Source: Deltaproteobacteria bacterium (GTDB lineage: Bacteria; Myxococcota_A; UBA9160; UBA4427). From it: a stretch of 40,614 nt of DNA. The stretch spans positions 1 through 40,614 of the forward strand of contig PBFW01000027.1 in the NCBI GenBank assembly GCA_002719955.1, given 5' to 3'. The position numbers were made by a program, and so were the translations under genes. Below are positions 1 through 7,595 of this stretch, piece by piece; the stretch's first letter is position 1, and each line of letters begins with the position of its first letter. The notes below the pieces were generated by a model that saw only the letters and a list, made by a program, of their open reading frames with translations, searched no databases and had not been told where the DNA came from.

Positions 1-161
1 CCCGTGATCACGGCCTGCTGGCCCTTCGATGCGAGGCGGATCGAAACATGTCCCGGCGTATGGCCAGGCGTCTTTTCGAGCCAAATCCCGTCGCACACAC
101 GGTGGTCCGAATCGACGAGGTCGACGAGACCCGCTTCCCAGATCGGGCGAGGGCGGGTCCA
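1..161 (-). pseudogene. Metallo-beta-lactamase-fold hydrolase, N-terminally truncated fragment running off the left edge
   Basis: The minus strand encodes a stretch with the hallmark TPGHTPGHVS motif, which carries a metal-ligand His of the metallo-beta-lactamase fold. It is followed by AVITG, the residues just before the next metal-binding Asp, which would lie outside the window. Upstream, PIWEAGLVDLVDSDHR is also typical of the middle of such hydrolases. The frame is closed by an in-frame TGA at 162-164, so the N-terminal half with the HxHxDH zinc motif is absent. The asparagine synthetase-like gene follows at once. I read this as a gene cut by the arrival or rearrangement of the polysaccharide island. 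The family call rests on motifs only; how much survives to the left is unknown. Confidence 0.65.
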
Positions 162-173
162 TCATTCCCGCCC
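151..173. repeat. Perfect 7-bp inverted repeat at the island junction
   Basis: GGGCGGG (151-157) and CCCGCCC (167-173) flank a 9-base loop, just downstream of the asnB-like stop and at the point where metallo-hydrolase similarity ends. There is no T-run on either side, so it is not a convincing intrinsic terminator. It may be fortuitous in GC-rich DNA. Confidence 0.35.
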
Positions 174-221
174 AATCAACGAGTACCCAGACTCCGGACA
201 AGGCTCCAGCCGCAATCGCCT

Positions 222-2144
222 TCACACAATCGCCAAATCGGCCTCGGCGCTACGATCGACGTAGCGCCGACACCATATCTCTATACACAGGAGAGACAAA
301 AGTGTGTAACTAACATCTACCTTCCCAGCATCATTCGCAGCCATCAGACGCTGTACCGCTTCGGGGTCAAATAGTCCGCGACGACGCAGACTGTCGGGGG
401 AAAGCAGATCATGTAGCAACTCACTGAGTTCGTTCCGCATCCATCGCCTCAAGGGTGCACCGAATCCGGACTTGGGTCGATAGATCACATCATGGGGCAG
501 GAAGGGCTCCATCGCCTTCTTGAGCACCCATTTACCAACTCTTCCTCGCTGTTTGAACCGAACGGGGATGCGGGCCGCATATTCAACGAGATCCATATCG
601 AGGAATGGAACGCGAACTTCCACACCCGTCGCCATCGACATCTTGTCGGTGTAGATCAGATTGTGATCGGACAGGAAGAAGCGCTGCTCGAGGGCCAATA
701 TCCGATCAAGACGACTTGTTTCGGTCGGAAGAGTTCCGAGCAGATCGTAAAGCGGCTGGGCAGCGGTCTCTTCTGCCATAGCCGTTCGAAGTTCCTGGGA
801 GAGCAGCCCCACAACCGACTGTTCAGGAGCCCAGGCGAAATAGTTTACAATTCGAGCGTCTCCCGAAAGACCCGCTCCCGCGAAGAGCTTAGCGATGCGG
901 CGGTAGAGCGCGCGACGCTGATCGAGTCGGCCGCTCGCCGATTCGAGCAAGGCTCGAGCGTCTTCGGGCAACCAAGACCAATAGTGCTCGGTGCTCAAGG
1001 CGAGATGTCGGCGATAGCCCGTAAAGAGATCGTCTCCGCCGGCGCCCGACAGCAGGACCTTCGTCCCCTGGCTGCGTGCAAGTTGGCTGATGTACAGCAC
1101 ATTGAGGGGGGCGGGGTCCCCAAGGGGCTCATCGAGCTGAACAACCATTTTTTCAAGATCGGCCGCCATGCTCGAGGAGTCGATCTCGACTACATCAAGT
1201 GGTACGCCTAGATGTTTGGCGACTCGACGCGCATAAGGCAGATCGTCGGCGTCGCCCTCCTCGACACCGCCACGTGAAGCGATCGTGAAACAGCGAATAT
1301 TAGGGGACTCTTCCTTGGCGAGCGCCACAATCGCGCTCGAGTCGAGGCCCCCAGATAGAAATGCTCCGACCGGGACGTCGGAAACCAGCTGTCGGTGTAC
1401 CGCAGTCCGGAGTGCCGCGAGCGTCCCCATGATAGACTGCTCTTCGGATTGATCCTGAACCACTCCCCTGGCCACGGGAAGTTGATACCAGCTCCAGCGA
1501 CGTTCGATCTGTCCCCGACGGACGATCATCGCTTCGCCTGGCTCCATTTTTCGAACAGCCGAAAGAGGAGTTCCGCTGCCGGGACACCAGAGAAAACTGA
1601 CATAGCGTTTGATCGAAGTGTGGTCGAGTTCTCGATCTCCGGGCATCAAGGGAAGCATCCCTTTGATCTCGCTTCCAAAGACGATCCCCTCCGGCAGCTG
1701 CGCATAATAGAGAGGCTTCACACCAAAGGCGTCACGAGAGAGAAGAAGCGAGTCGTTTCGGTGATCCCAGATAGCGAAGGCGAAGATGCCCTTGAGTCGC
1801 GGCAGCATCGCCTCACCTTCTTCGAGGTACAGATGGAGCAGTACTTCTGTGTCAGAGCGTCCAATGAACTGATGGCCCGTGGATTCGAGATCAGCGCGCA
1901 GCTCTTTGAAATTGTAGATCTCGCCGTTGAAGACGATCGTGACCTCGCCATCGGAACTGGTCATCGGCTGATGCCCCAGCGGTGAGAGATCCTGAATCGA
2001 GAGCCGTACATGCCCGAGTCCGATGGCTGCGTCTGAGTCGAAGAACTCACCTCGATCGTCGGGACCGCGGTGTGCCATGGCCTCAAGGCCCGCACCCAGC
2101 GCGCCAGCCTGGAAATCGCCCGAGTAACCGAGAATTCCACACAT
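222..2144 (-). CDS. asnB: Asparagine synthase (glutamine-hydrolysing)-like amidotransferase
   Basis: This 640-residue protein has both halves of AsnB. The N-terminal class II glutaminase domain starts directly with the nucleophile Cys2 (MCGILGYSG). The C-terminal ATP-pyrophosphatase domain carries SGGLDSS at about 264-270, then LSGAGGDDLF and a conserved VRVPFLD segment. Length and domain order are normal for the family. AsnB moves ammonia from glutamine to an adenylated carboxylate, usually aspartate. In O-antigen clusters AsnB-like enzymes (for example WbpS of Pseudomonas) are linked to amidation of uronic acids. Its place beside wzy/wzx-type genes, in an island that also encodes uronic-acid amino-sugar enzymes, makes that role likely here, by inference. 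The ATG start is fixed by the need for Cys2. Confidence 0.93.
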   Translation of the reverse strand: MCGILGYSGDFQAGALGAGLEAMAHRGPDDRGEFFDSDAAIGLGHVRLSIQDLSPLGHQPMTSSDGEVTIVFNGEIYNFKELRADLESTGHQFIGRSDTEVLLHLYLEEGEAMLPRLKGIFAFAIWDHRNDSLLLSRDAFGVKPLYYAQLPEGIVFGSEIKGMLPLMPGDRELDHTSIKRYVSFLWCPGSGTPLSAVRKMEPGEAMIVRRGQIERRWSWYQLPVARGVVQDQSEEQSIMGTLAALRTAVHRQLVSDVPVGAFLSGGLDSSAIVALAKEESPNIRCFTIASRGGVEEGDADDLPYARRVAKHLGVPLDVVEIDSSSMAADLEKMVVQLDEPLGDPAPLNVLYISQLARSQGTKVLLSGAGGDDLFTGYRRHLALSTEHYWSWLPEDARALLESASGRLDQRRALYRRIAKLFAGAGLSGDARIVNYFAWAPEQSVVGLLSQELRTAMAEETAAQPLYDLLGTLPTETSRLDRILALEQRFFLSDHNLIYTDKMSMATGVEVRVPFLDMDLVEYAARIPVRFKQRGRVGKWVLKKAMEPFLPHDVIYRPKSGFGAPLRRWMRNELSELLHDLLSPDSLRRRGLFDPEAVQRLMAANDAGKVDVSYTLLSLLCIEIWCRRYVDRSAEADLAIV

Positions 2145-2461
2145 CAGTCGCGGGTCCCGATGGGCTCATATCCCGGGTGCTGATACAGCAATGTCTGCCG
2201 CGGCTCCTCGATCACTCGGTGCGATCCTATTTCGAAGAGGAACCCCATCTCTCGTTCGCTATTCGTCCATTCGGTCCGGACATGACGACTGCGATCTCGC
2301 ATGGAGCCTCTCAATCAGAAAGAAATCGGGAAAGATGAATCCACTACCCGGACGATCACGTGGTAGTAGCCCGCCAAGAGGAGCAGTGTAACCCGGGTCT
2401 CGAATGAACACTCGGCGCTTCCTCCACGTCGAATCCCGGGCGGCCGATTCTGGCATTGAAT
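2145..2461. other. Intergenic, no supported gene
   Basis: This 317-base gap lies between two minus-strand genes. Short open frames exist on both strands but none has a recognisable motif or a good ribosome binding site. It presumably holds the promoter of the asnB-like gene; I cannot place convincing -35/-10 boxes. Confidence 0.5.
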
Positions 2462-3832
2462 CTAGCGGAGCGGGTCTCCCAGTCCGCCGAGTTCCAATCC
2501 ATCCGCTCCCTCCTGTGCGTACAAGAGATCGGAATCGCCTTCTCCTTCAGACGATCGCAGAAACTCTATTCGATAGATCAGCCGAAGCGCTTCCAACATG
2601 GAGATCGACAGATAGAGGCCCAGGGCGGCCATGAAAGTCGCCTGTTTGAGGGACATCAAGAACTCAAATCCCAGGTATGCAACGGTCATCGCCACCAGGG
2701 AGCGAAGAACGGGATCGCTTCTCGTGACGCCCCAGAGCCCCCGTGCGCTCGAAAGACCTCGCCAAACCAACATCAAGAATAGGGCCAGACCGACGAATCC
2801 TATTTCATAGAATGCCTGAGCAAGCGAGTTGTGGGGGTGCTTCAAGACTTTCATCGCCCTCGGGATCCGGTCCATTCCATTCTCCATGAATGACCAGCCA
2901 CCGACCCCATGTCCAAAAAAGGGACGATCGAAAGTCAGCGATTTCTCGATCATCGCCAAGCGAACATCGAATCCGCTTTCTAACGACTCCGCGCTGTATC
3001 GGCCTTCCATGGGAAGTCCTGCGACGTCCATATCCAAGAGCAGGACCGACGCTCCGAGAACGATCGCCATCACGATCACCGCAAGCACTCCGACCAGAGT
3101 CGAAATCTGTCGGCTCATTCGCATCGTCACCACGAACCACGCCGAGAGTGCGACCGCGGCAAGAAATTGTCCGCGTGCGCCAGACACAAATAGGCCCCCA
3201 GCGAGGATGGCGATCGGTAGAATCCTGATCCTTCCCAGAACACCGAGGATCGAGGTACTCATGATCGCGAGCGCGATCATTGCGACCCCCATGAGCGTCG
3301 CCGGCGATAGAACAGTTGCCGATTCGATCAGCGAGACGCGTCCACCGACTGGACCGAGGGGAGAGGCCAGCGTCCAGATGGCCGTAATCACCGCGATCAC
3401 GATCGTCACCTGCATGGGCGCAGCAAAATCATCGCGCGATCGGAGAGTTGCAATCGGAAGGATGAATGCCAATGAGCCTTCGATGACGAAGTGCTGGATC
3501 CAATCCCCAGCCGTATTGGGAGCGGGGGTCCACAGCAGAGAGGCGCAAACGAGAAACATGAGTATGAAGAAAACAGAGCCGAGATGAACCGGAACGGGCG
3601 GCATTCCATTCGTGAAGAGTGCGCGCATGATGGCGATCGCGCAGATCGAGCCGACCCCGAAGTTGTATAACTGGCCATAGAGCGGATCCCACTGAAACTG
3701 GCTCAGCAAGATCTGCTCGGTCGCGTAGAGGCTGATGAAAAGGCCGATACTCGCCGAGGGCCGAATCATCGACCAGATCGCTACCGCGACGACCAGCATG
3801 GCCAGGAGGTAATAGAGGAACAGCTGAATCAT
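2462..3832 (-). CDS. O-antigen ligase / polymerase (Wzy-WaaL type) membrane protein
   Basis: This 456-residue, very hydrophobic protein has many predicted membrane segments, beginning at the N-terminus (MIQLFLYYLLAMLVVAVAIW). A large soluble loop late in the sequence contains GHGVGGWSFMENG and HPHNSLAQAFYEIGFVG. The HPHNxxL...E.G...L pattern after a long periplasmic loop is the signature of the O-antigen ligase/polymerase family (PF04932). Such proteins join or polymerise undecaprenyl-linked repeat units in the inner membrane. The flippase-like gene ends 48 bases upstream on the same strand, so a wzx-wzy operon is likely. Motifs cannot separate polymerase from ligase; polymerase is favoured because a flippase is adjacent. 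Confidence 0.85.
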   Translation of the reverse strand: MIQLFLYYLLAMLVVAVAIWSMIRPSASIGLFISLYATEQILLSQFQWDPLYGQLYNFGVGSICAIAIMRALFTNGMPPVPVHLGSVFFILMFLVCASLLWTPAPNTAGDWIQHFVIEGSLAFILPIATLRSRDDFAAPMQVTIVIAVITAIWTLASPLGPVGGRVSLIESATVLSPATLMGVAMIALAIMSTSILGVLGRIRILPIAILAGGLFVSGARGQFLAAVALSAWFVVTMRMSRQISTLVGVLAVIVMAIVLGASVLLLDMDVAGLPMEGRYSAESLESGFDVRLAMIEKSLTFDRPFFGHGVGGWSFMENGMDRIPRAMKVLKHPHNSLAQAFYEIGFVGLALFLMLVWRGLSSARGLWGVTRSDPVLRSLVAMTVAYLGFEFLMSLKQATFMAALGLYLSISMLEALRLIYRIEFLRSSEGEGDSDLLYAQEGADGLELGGLGDPLR

Positions 3833-3880
3833 GTCGCCCGCTTTTCCTCTCGACGTGGCTCGGAATGCAGCCGAATACCC

Positions 3881-5188
3881 TCATTCATCGTCATCACCCT
3901 CGGCTGGCTTGAGCCTGAGAGCCATTCCGGTCCACAGGGCCGCAGCCACGGCCAGAGCCGTCGCCAGCCCGATCGCTGCCCCTTCGGCCTGGGCAATCGG
4001 AACCCAGACGGCGAGAGCGACGATCTGCACGATCAGCGTAATGAACGCGATCAACATCGTCGCCGATAAGCGACCGTATTTCACCACGACTGGTCGCATC
4101 AAGATCATGACGGCGACGCAGCCGTTGGCGATCGCAATCCAGTGGTAAAATTTTAGCGTCTCGGGAGCCAGGTCCGGATAGCGGTTCGCGACGAGCCATC
4201 GCCCACCGAACCAGGAGGCGATCGCGACCGACAGCGCGATTCCGTAGGACGTCAGAACATAGAGCAGCCGCGTTCGGCCCTTGAAGACGAACTCCTCGCG
4301 ACCCCCAAGAAGGGAGAGAACGAGGGTGGAGAGGACTGTCACGGGTACAACGAAGAGATTGCCCATTGCGGTCCCCGCGTAGAGGATGGCGACTTCGCCG
4401 ACATCGGAGAGCGCACCCAGCACCACCCGGGACAGATAGAGCTGGGAATGGTTGAGGATGTTGAGCAATGCGCCCGCGCCCCAGCCGGCCATCAGCCAGC
4501 GGCTCCACTGCGGATCGAGCCATCCCATGCGATTGCGAAGCTCGACCGAAGTCATGGCACCAATGGGCATCGAGAATAGCGCACTGGCCGCGTAGACGAT
4601 CCCGATCAGCCAAAGGGATCGGGTGGGGGCGATCACGAGATTGCCTAGCAACACCACCGCCTCGACAACGCGTAGGCCAAAGATCGTTCGAAACCTACGC
4701 TTGATCCTCAAATTCGTCACGAGCAAGAGTGACGTACCGCGCAGTACCGCAAACACACCCAGGGGTAGATACAGACTCCAGGCATTCGACAGAACCATCT
4801 CGTCCGCGATCCCGAGACTCATCAGCAATGCAACCGGAATCAAGAGCAATGACAACACGACGGTCAAGGTGAAGGCGGTGCGAAACATGCGCCCGGCGGC
4901 TTCAACGGACTGCCTCACGAAGTCTCGCAGCAGCAACATCGCGAAACCGTCCGCGGCAACGCTGCCGAACCAGTTGACGATGCCGAGCACCCAGATGAAA
5001 GACCCGAAGAGTTCCTTACCGAGGTACTGATTGAGAATGGGATGGACGATCAATCTGTCCAGAGCGAGGGGCAACATCGCTCCGGCTGCCGTCCAGAACG
5101 CGTAGCCACCCAATCTGAACAGTCTTGCGCTGTACCTGGCCACCATGCCCGAGTTCTCGTCCTCATGCTCAACTGAATTCGGCGTCAT
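3881..5188 (-). CDS. Polysaccharide flippase (Wzx / MATE-MOP superfamily)
   Basis: A polytopic membrane protein of about 435 residues with roughly 12-14 hydrophobic segments. It contains the N-terminal pattern of polysaccharide transporters: a first helix near GGYAFWTAAGAMLPLALDR, then FGSFIWVLGIVNWFGSVAADG. Family members move undecaprenyl-diphosphate-linked oligosaccharides across the inner membrane for polymerisation. Start choice is weak: GTG at 5206, ATG at 5188 and ATG at 5146 are all in frame and none has a clear Shine-Dalgarno sequence; I give the 5188 ATG. It is transcribed away from the sulfotransferase gene, leaving about 150 bases for divergent promoters. The polymerase-like gene follows on the same strand. 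Confidence 0.85.
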   Translation of the reverse strand: MTPNSVEHEDENSGMVARYSARLFRLGGYAFWTAAGAMLPLALDRLIVHPILNQYLGKELFGSFIWVLGIVNWFGSVAADGFAMLLLRDFVRQSVEAAGRMFRTAFTLTVVLSLLLIPVALLMSLGIADEMVLSNAWSLYLPLGVFAVLRGTSLLLVTNLRIKRRFRTIFGLRVVEAVVLLGNLVIAPTRSLWLIGIVYAASALFSMPIGAMTSVELRNRMGWLDPQWSRWLMAGWGAGALLNILNHSQLYLSRVVLGALSDVGEVAILYAGTAMGNLFVVPVTVLSTLVLSLLGGREEFVFKGRTRLLYVLTSYGIALSVAIASWFGGRWLVANRYPDLAPETLKFYHWIAIANGCVAVMILMRPVVVKYGRLSATMLIAFITLIVQIVALAVWVPIAQAEGAAIGLATALAVAAALWTGMALRLKPAEGDDDE

Positions 5189-5337
5189 CGGAGCGTTAAC
5201 GTACACGTCGGTTCGAGCACGCGGTAGCCTCTGATCTCAATTTGAATCTGCACCACTCGATCAGTGATGCGAGCGCCGCAGGAAGATGCTTCAACATGCC
5301 GAGTGGCAATCGGGCCAATCAGCCCCAAGAAGGACTC

Positions 5338-6213
5338 ATGAATGAAAATCAACTCGACAGGCCGGTTCTGATTGTCGGCACCCCACGGTCAGGGAAATCG
5401 CTCATTACCAATGTATTCCGGTCCGCTCCGGAATTCTGCCTCGTCAACGAGCCCCTCTCGATCTGGAACCTGGGTATGCCTAACCGCTCCGATGACTGTC
5501 GGAGCGCCGAGGAAGCTACTGCCAAGATCAGGGAGAAAATCCTCGAGGCGTGTCGAGAACAACTGATGCGTTCCGGAAAATCACGCTATCTCGACAATCT
5601 CGCCTATCACTCACTTCGTATCAGCTTCGCCAACGCAGTTCTTCCGAACGCCAAGATCATCTTCGTCACGCGGGATGGGCGTGCGGCGATCCCCGAGATG
5701 GTGCGGGGCTGGACGATGAAGACTTCTATCGTCGGCACCGCTCGGAATACCCGCCGTTCGATCAACTTGCGCACCCTTCCTCGACTCGCTCTCCGTTTCG
5801 GTGTGAACTACCTGTCGGGAATACTCAAGGGACGCCGCGCGACCTGGGGTCCAGCGGTCCCCGGACTACGGGAGTTCAGCGGGAATCGCGCGATCGCCGA
5901 GGTCGTCGCCTTTCAATGGGGCGAGCTCAATCGAATCGCGCTCGAGGGGCTTCGATCGATCCCCAAGGAGCGTTGGATCCAGGTTCGCTTCGAAGATCTC
6001 ATTGATCGACCGGAAGAGGAGTTTCTGAAGATCGCGCGTTTCGCCGACGTCCAATCCCCGGACGCCGTGTCACAGTATGCATCGGTTTTCGTTTCGCCAA
6101 ACAATATTCCGAAGCAATCGCAATGGACGGCAGCCGAAGTCAGTGCCGACGAGTGGGAAAAGATCGATCCACTGATCGCCTCGATGCAGCGTGCACTCGG
6201 CTACTCATCTTGA
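5338..6213 (+). CDS. Sulfotransferase family protein (PAPS-dependent)
   Basis: A cytoplasmic protein of 291 residues with both cofactor motifs of PAPS sulfotransferases: the 5'-phosphosulfate loop GTPRSGKS (residues 14-21) and a 3'-phosphate motif around IIFVTRDGRAAIPEM. WIQVRFEDLIDRPEEEF near the C-terminus is the usual late family segment. These enzymes transfer sulfate from PAPS to a hydroxyl or amine. In a polysaccharide island the acceptor is probably a sugar or a secreted lipid-linked glycan, which is inference. I chose the ATG at 5338, preceded by AAGAAGGA with short spacing. The frame is open further upstream; the ATG at 5296, preceded by AGGAAG at 10 bases, is a credible alternative adding 14 residues. 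It is the only plus-strand gene among minus-strand neighbours. Confidence 0.85.
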   Translation: MNENQLDRPVLIVGTPRSGKSLITNVFRSAPEFCLVNEPLSIWNLGMPNRSDDCRSAEEATAKIREKILEACREQLMRSGKSRYLDNLAYHSLRISFANAVLPNAKIIFVTRDGRAAIPEMVRGWTMKTSIVGTARNTRRSINLRTLPRLALRFGVNYLSGILKGRRATWGPAVPGLREFSGNRAIAEVVAFQWGELNRIALEGLRSIPKERWIQVRFEDLIDRPEEEFLKIARFADVQSPDAVSQYASVFVSPNNIPKQSQWTAAEVSADEWEKIDPLIASMQRALGYSS

Positions 6214-6225
6214 TCCCTAATGGCA

Positions 6226-6903
6226 TCACGCCTTCAGGCGTCCGCTCCTAACGAGCAGGACCCAATGCAGGAAGCGGTTCCACACCGACACCTTCGAATC
6301 AACGGAATGCTTCTTGTAATATTTCCGCCAGATCGGTCGAAGGTCTGCTGTGGACACAGCACCCTCGGTCGCATCCCGAACCACCGCGATCTCGTCATCG
6401 TCGATCCCGTAGTCGGCCGCGAACGAGTCGAAATCCGAGCGCTCGAGTAAGCGGAGATCCCACGGCTTGACTCGAAACTGCTCGAGGACGATGTGTAGTA
6501 CGAAGATCCGGGCTTCATCGTCTCGCGACGCGATCTGCACCGGGCGCCCGTCAAAGAGTTTCTCCTCGGCGTTCTCGATGACCTCGTGGGCCGGAATACA
6601 ACAGAGATTATGCCACCCGACGGACCGATGGAGATGAAGAGGCGTATAGGGCAGTTCGTTCGAATTGAGCATCAGCTTATTCTGCTCATAGACCGCGTGC
6701 TTGAACCGATCTCGCGACGTGACGTGAAAGTCTCGATCGAAGACCTCCTCTGCCACGGCTAGCAGAGTGTGGTCCACGAGCACATCGAGGTTCCCATCAC
6801 GGTACTCCTCGTGGCCACCGTAGGTCTTGATGATGCAATACGGAATTCCCAGGTCGCGCATGCGCTCGTCGACGCGAGCGGCCGTCTCCCAGAACTGGCT
6901 CAT
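6226..6903 (-). CDS. Nucleotidyltransferase-like protein (possible Pol-beta-type fold)
   Basis: This 225-residue soluble protein resembles the uncharacterised nucleotidyltransferase families found in polysaccharide clusters. The core is YGGHEEYRDGNLDVLV. The G-G and D-h-[DE]-h pattern is recognisable, but the first metal-binding Asp appears as Asn (NLDVLV instead of DIDLLV), so catalysis may differ or be lost. A later HLHRSVGW segment and a C-terminal helical part fit the same families. The start is the ATG at 6903, which overlaps the preceding kinase-like stop as ATGA and has AGAGGA six bases upstream; an ATG two codons earlier has no room for a ribosome site. It is the last gene of the heparinase operon. 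Substrate unknown. Confidence 0.6.
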   Translation of the reverse strand: MSQFWETAARVDERMRDLGIPYCIIKTYGGHEEYRDGNLDVLVDHTLLAVAEEVFDRDFHVTSRDRFKHAVYEQNKLMLNSNELPYTPLHLHRSVGWHNLCCIPAHEVIENAEEKLFDGRPVQIASRDDEARIFVLHIVLEQFRVKPWDLRLLERSDFDSFAADYGIDDDEIAVVRDATEGAVSTADLRPIWRKYYKKHSVDSKVSVWNRFLHWVLLVRSGRLKA

Positions 6904-7595
6904 TCCCATTCCTCTCGCACATCTTCCGAGGCTCGATCAAAGGATCGACTCGAATCCACGCGTCGCAGTGGGGCTCCTGCGGTCTCGAGAATCCCTGCCA
7001 TTTCTTGGTACCGACGGTTCTTCCCGAAATGCACGGCCCGGCTCAGATCGACATCGACGATTCGCGCGAACTCAATGTCCGGACCAGCGCTGACGTAGAT
7101 CATTCTCCATCGCGGAAAGAGCCTGGATGAGAACCCCACGAGTCTCCTCGGCGTCTCGAGGCGAAAAGATTCGAGGACACTTACCAGATCGTCGATATAG
7201 CTCCGATCGACGACGAGATAGTCCGTGGGAGCGACGAGCGCGCGGAGGCGCAGCTCGATCGCCATGGCGATCTGATAGAAGTAAAGGAACGTAATCAGAA
7301 CAAGGGCGCGCAAGCCCGAGGCAGATCTGGAGTCGGTAGCCGTCGGCTCATCCAGAGTCGCCGAGGGACTCCGCGACTCCGGCTCGGGTCTTCGAGCGTC
7401 CTCCGCGTCGAGCTTTCTCGCGGAGACTCCGGAAACCACATCGACGAGGGCACGGAAGGCGGAACGGACCGACAGACTGTAGTAGTGAATCCGGCGTGCA
7501 CTCGACCCGGACGCTCGCATCCTCTCCAGCATTCGCGTCGAGTAGGTCGTCTTCCCCGAGCCGTCATTACCGATGATAAAGATGATCTTCGTCAT
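6900..7595 (-). CDS. Thymidylate-kinase-like P-loop kinase
   Basis: This 231-residue protein opens with a beta strand and a Walker A loop, IIFIIGNDGSGKTTYS (GNDGSGKT at residues 9-16), typical of thymidylate/nucleoside-monophosphate kinases. YLVVDRSYIDD matches the DR(Y/S) motif of that family, and a C-terminal RIVDVD segment follows. A low-complexity acidic and proline/serine-rich insert lies around residues 60-95 where the LID-type region might be. Tmk-like proteins inside polysaccharide loci are usually not the housekeeping enzyme. Pairing with a nucleotidyltransferase-like gene suggests phosphorylation and nucleotide activation of a sugar or alditol, by inference. The ATG at 7595 overlaps the heparinase stop by four bases, which settles the start although the frame is open far upstream. 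Confidence 0.7.
   Translation of the reverse strand: MTKIIFIIGNDGSGKTTYSTRMLERMRASGSSARRIHYYSLSVRSAFRALVDVVSGVSARKLDAEDARRPEPESRSPSATLDEPTATDSRSASGLRALVLITFLYFYQIAMAIELRLRALVAPTDYLVVDRSYIDDLVSVLESFRLETPRRLVGFSSRLFPRWRMIYVSAGPDIEFARIVDVDLSRAVHFGKNRRYQEMAGILETAGAPLRRVDSSRSFDRASEDVREEWE

Noticed and set aside
492..1211. Plus-strand open frame of 239 codons
   Set aside because: It is antisense to the asnB-like gene, with no recognisable domain.
2829..3587. Plus-strand open frame of 252 codons
   Set aside because: It lies opposite the O-antigen polymerase gene; the Thr/Ala/Arg-rich translation is not protein-like.
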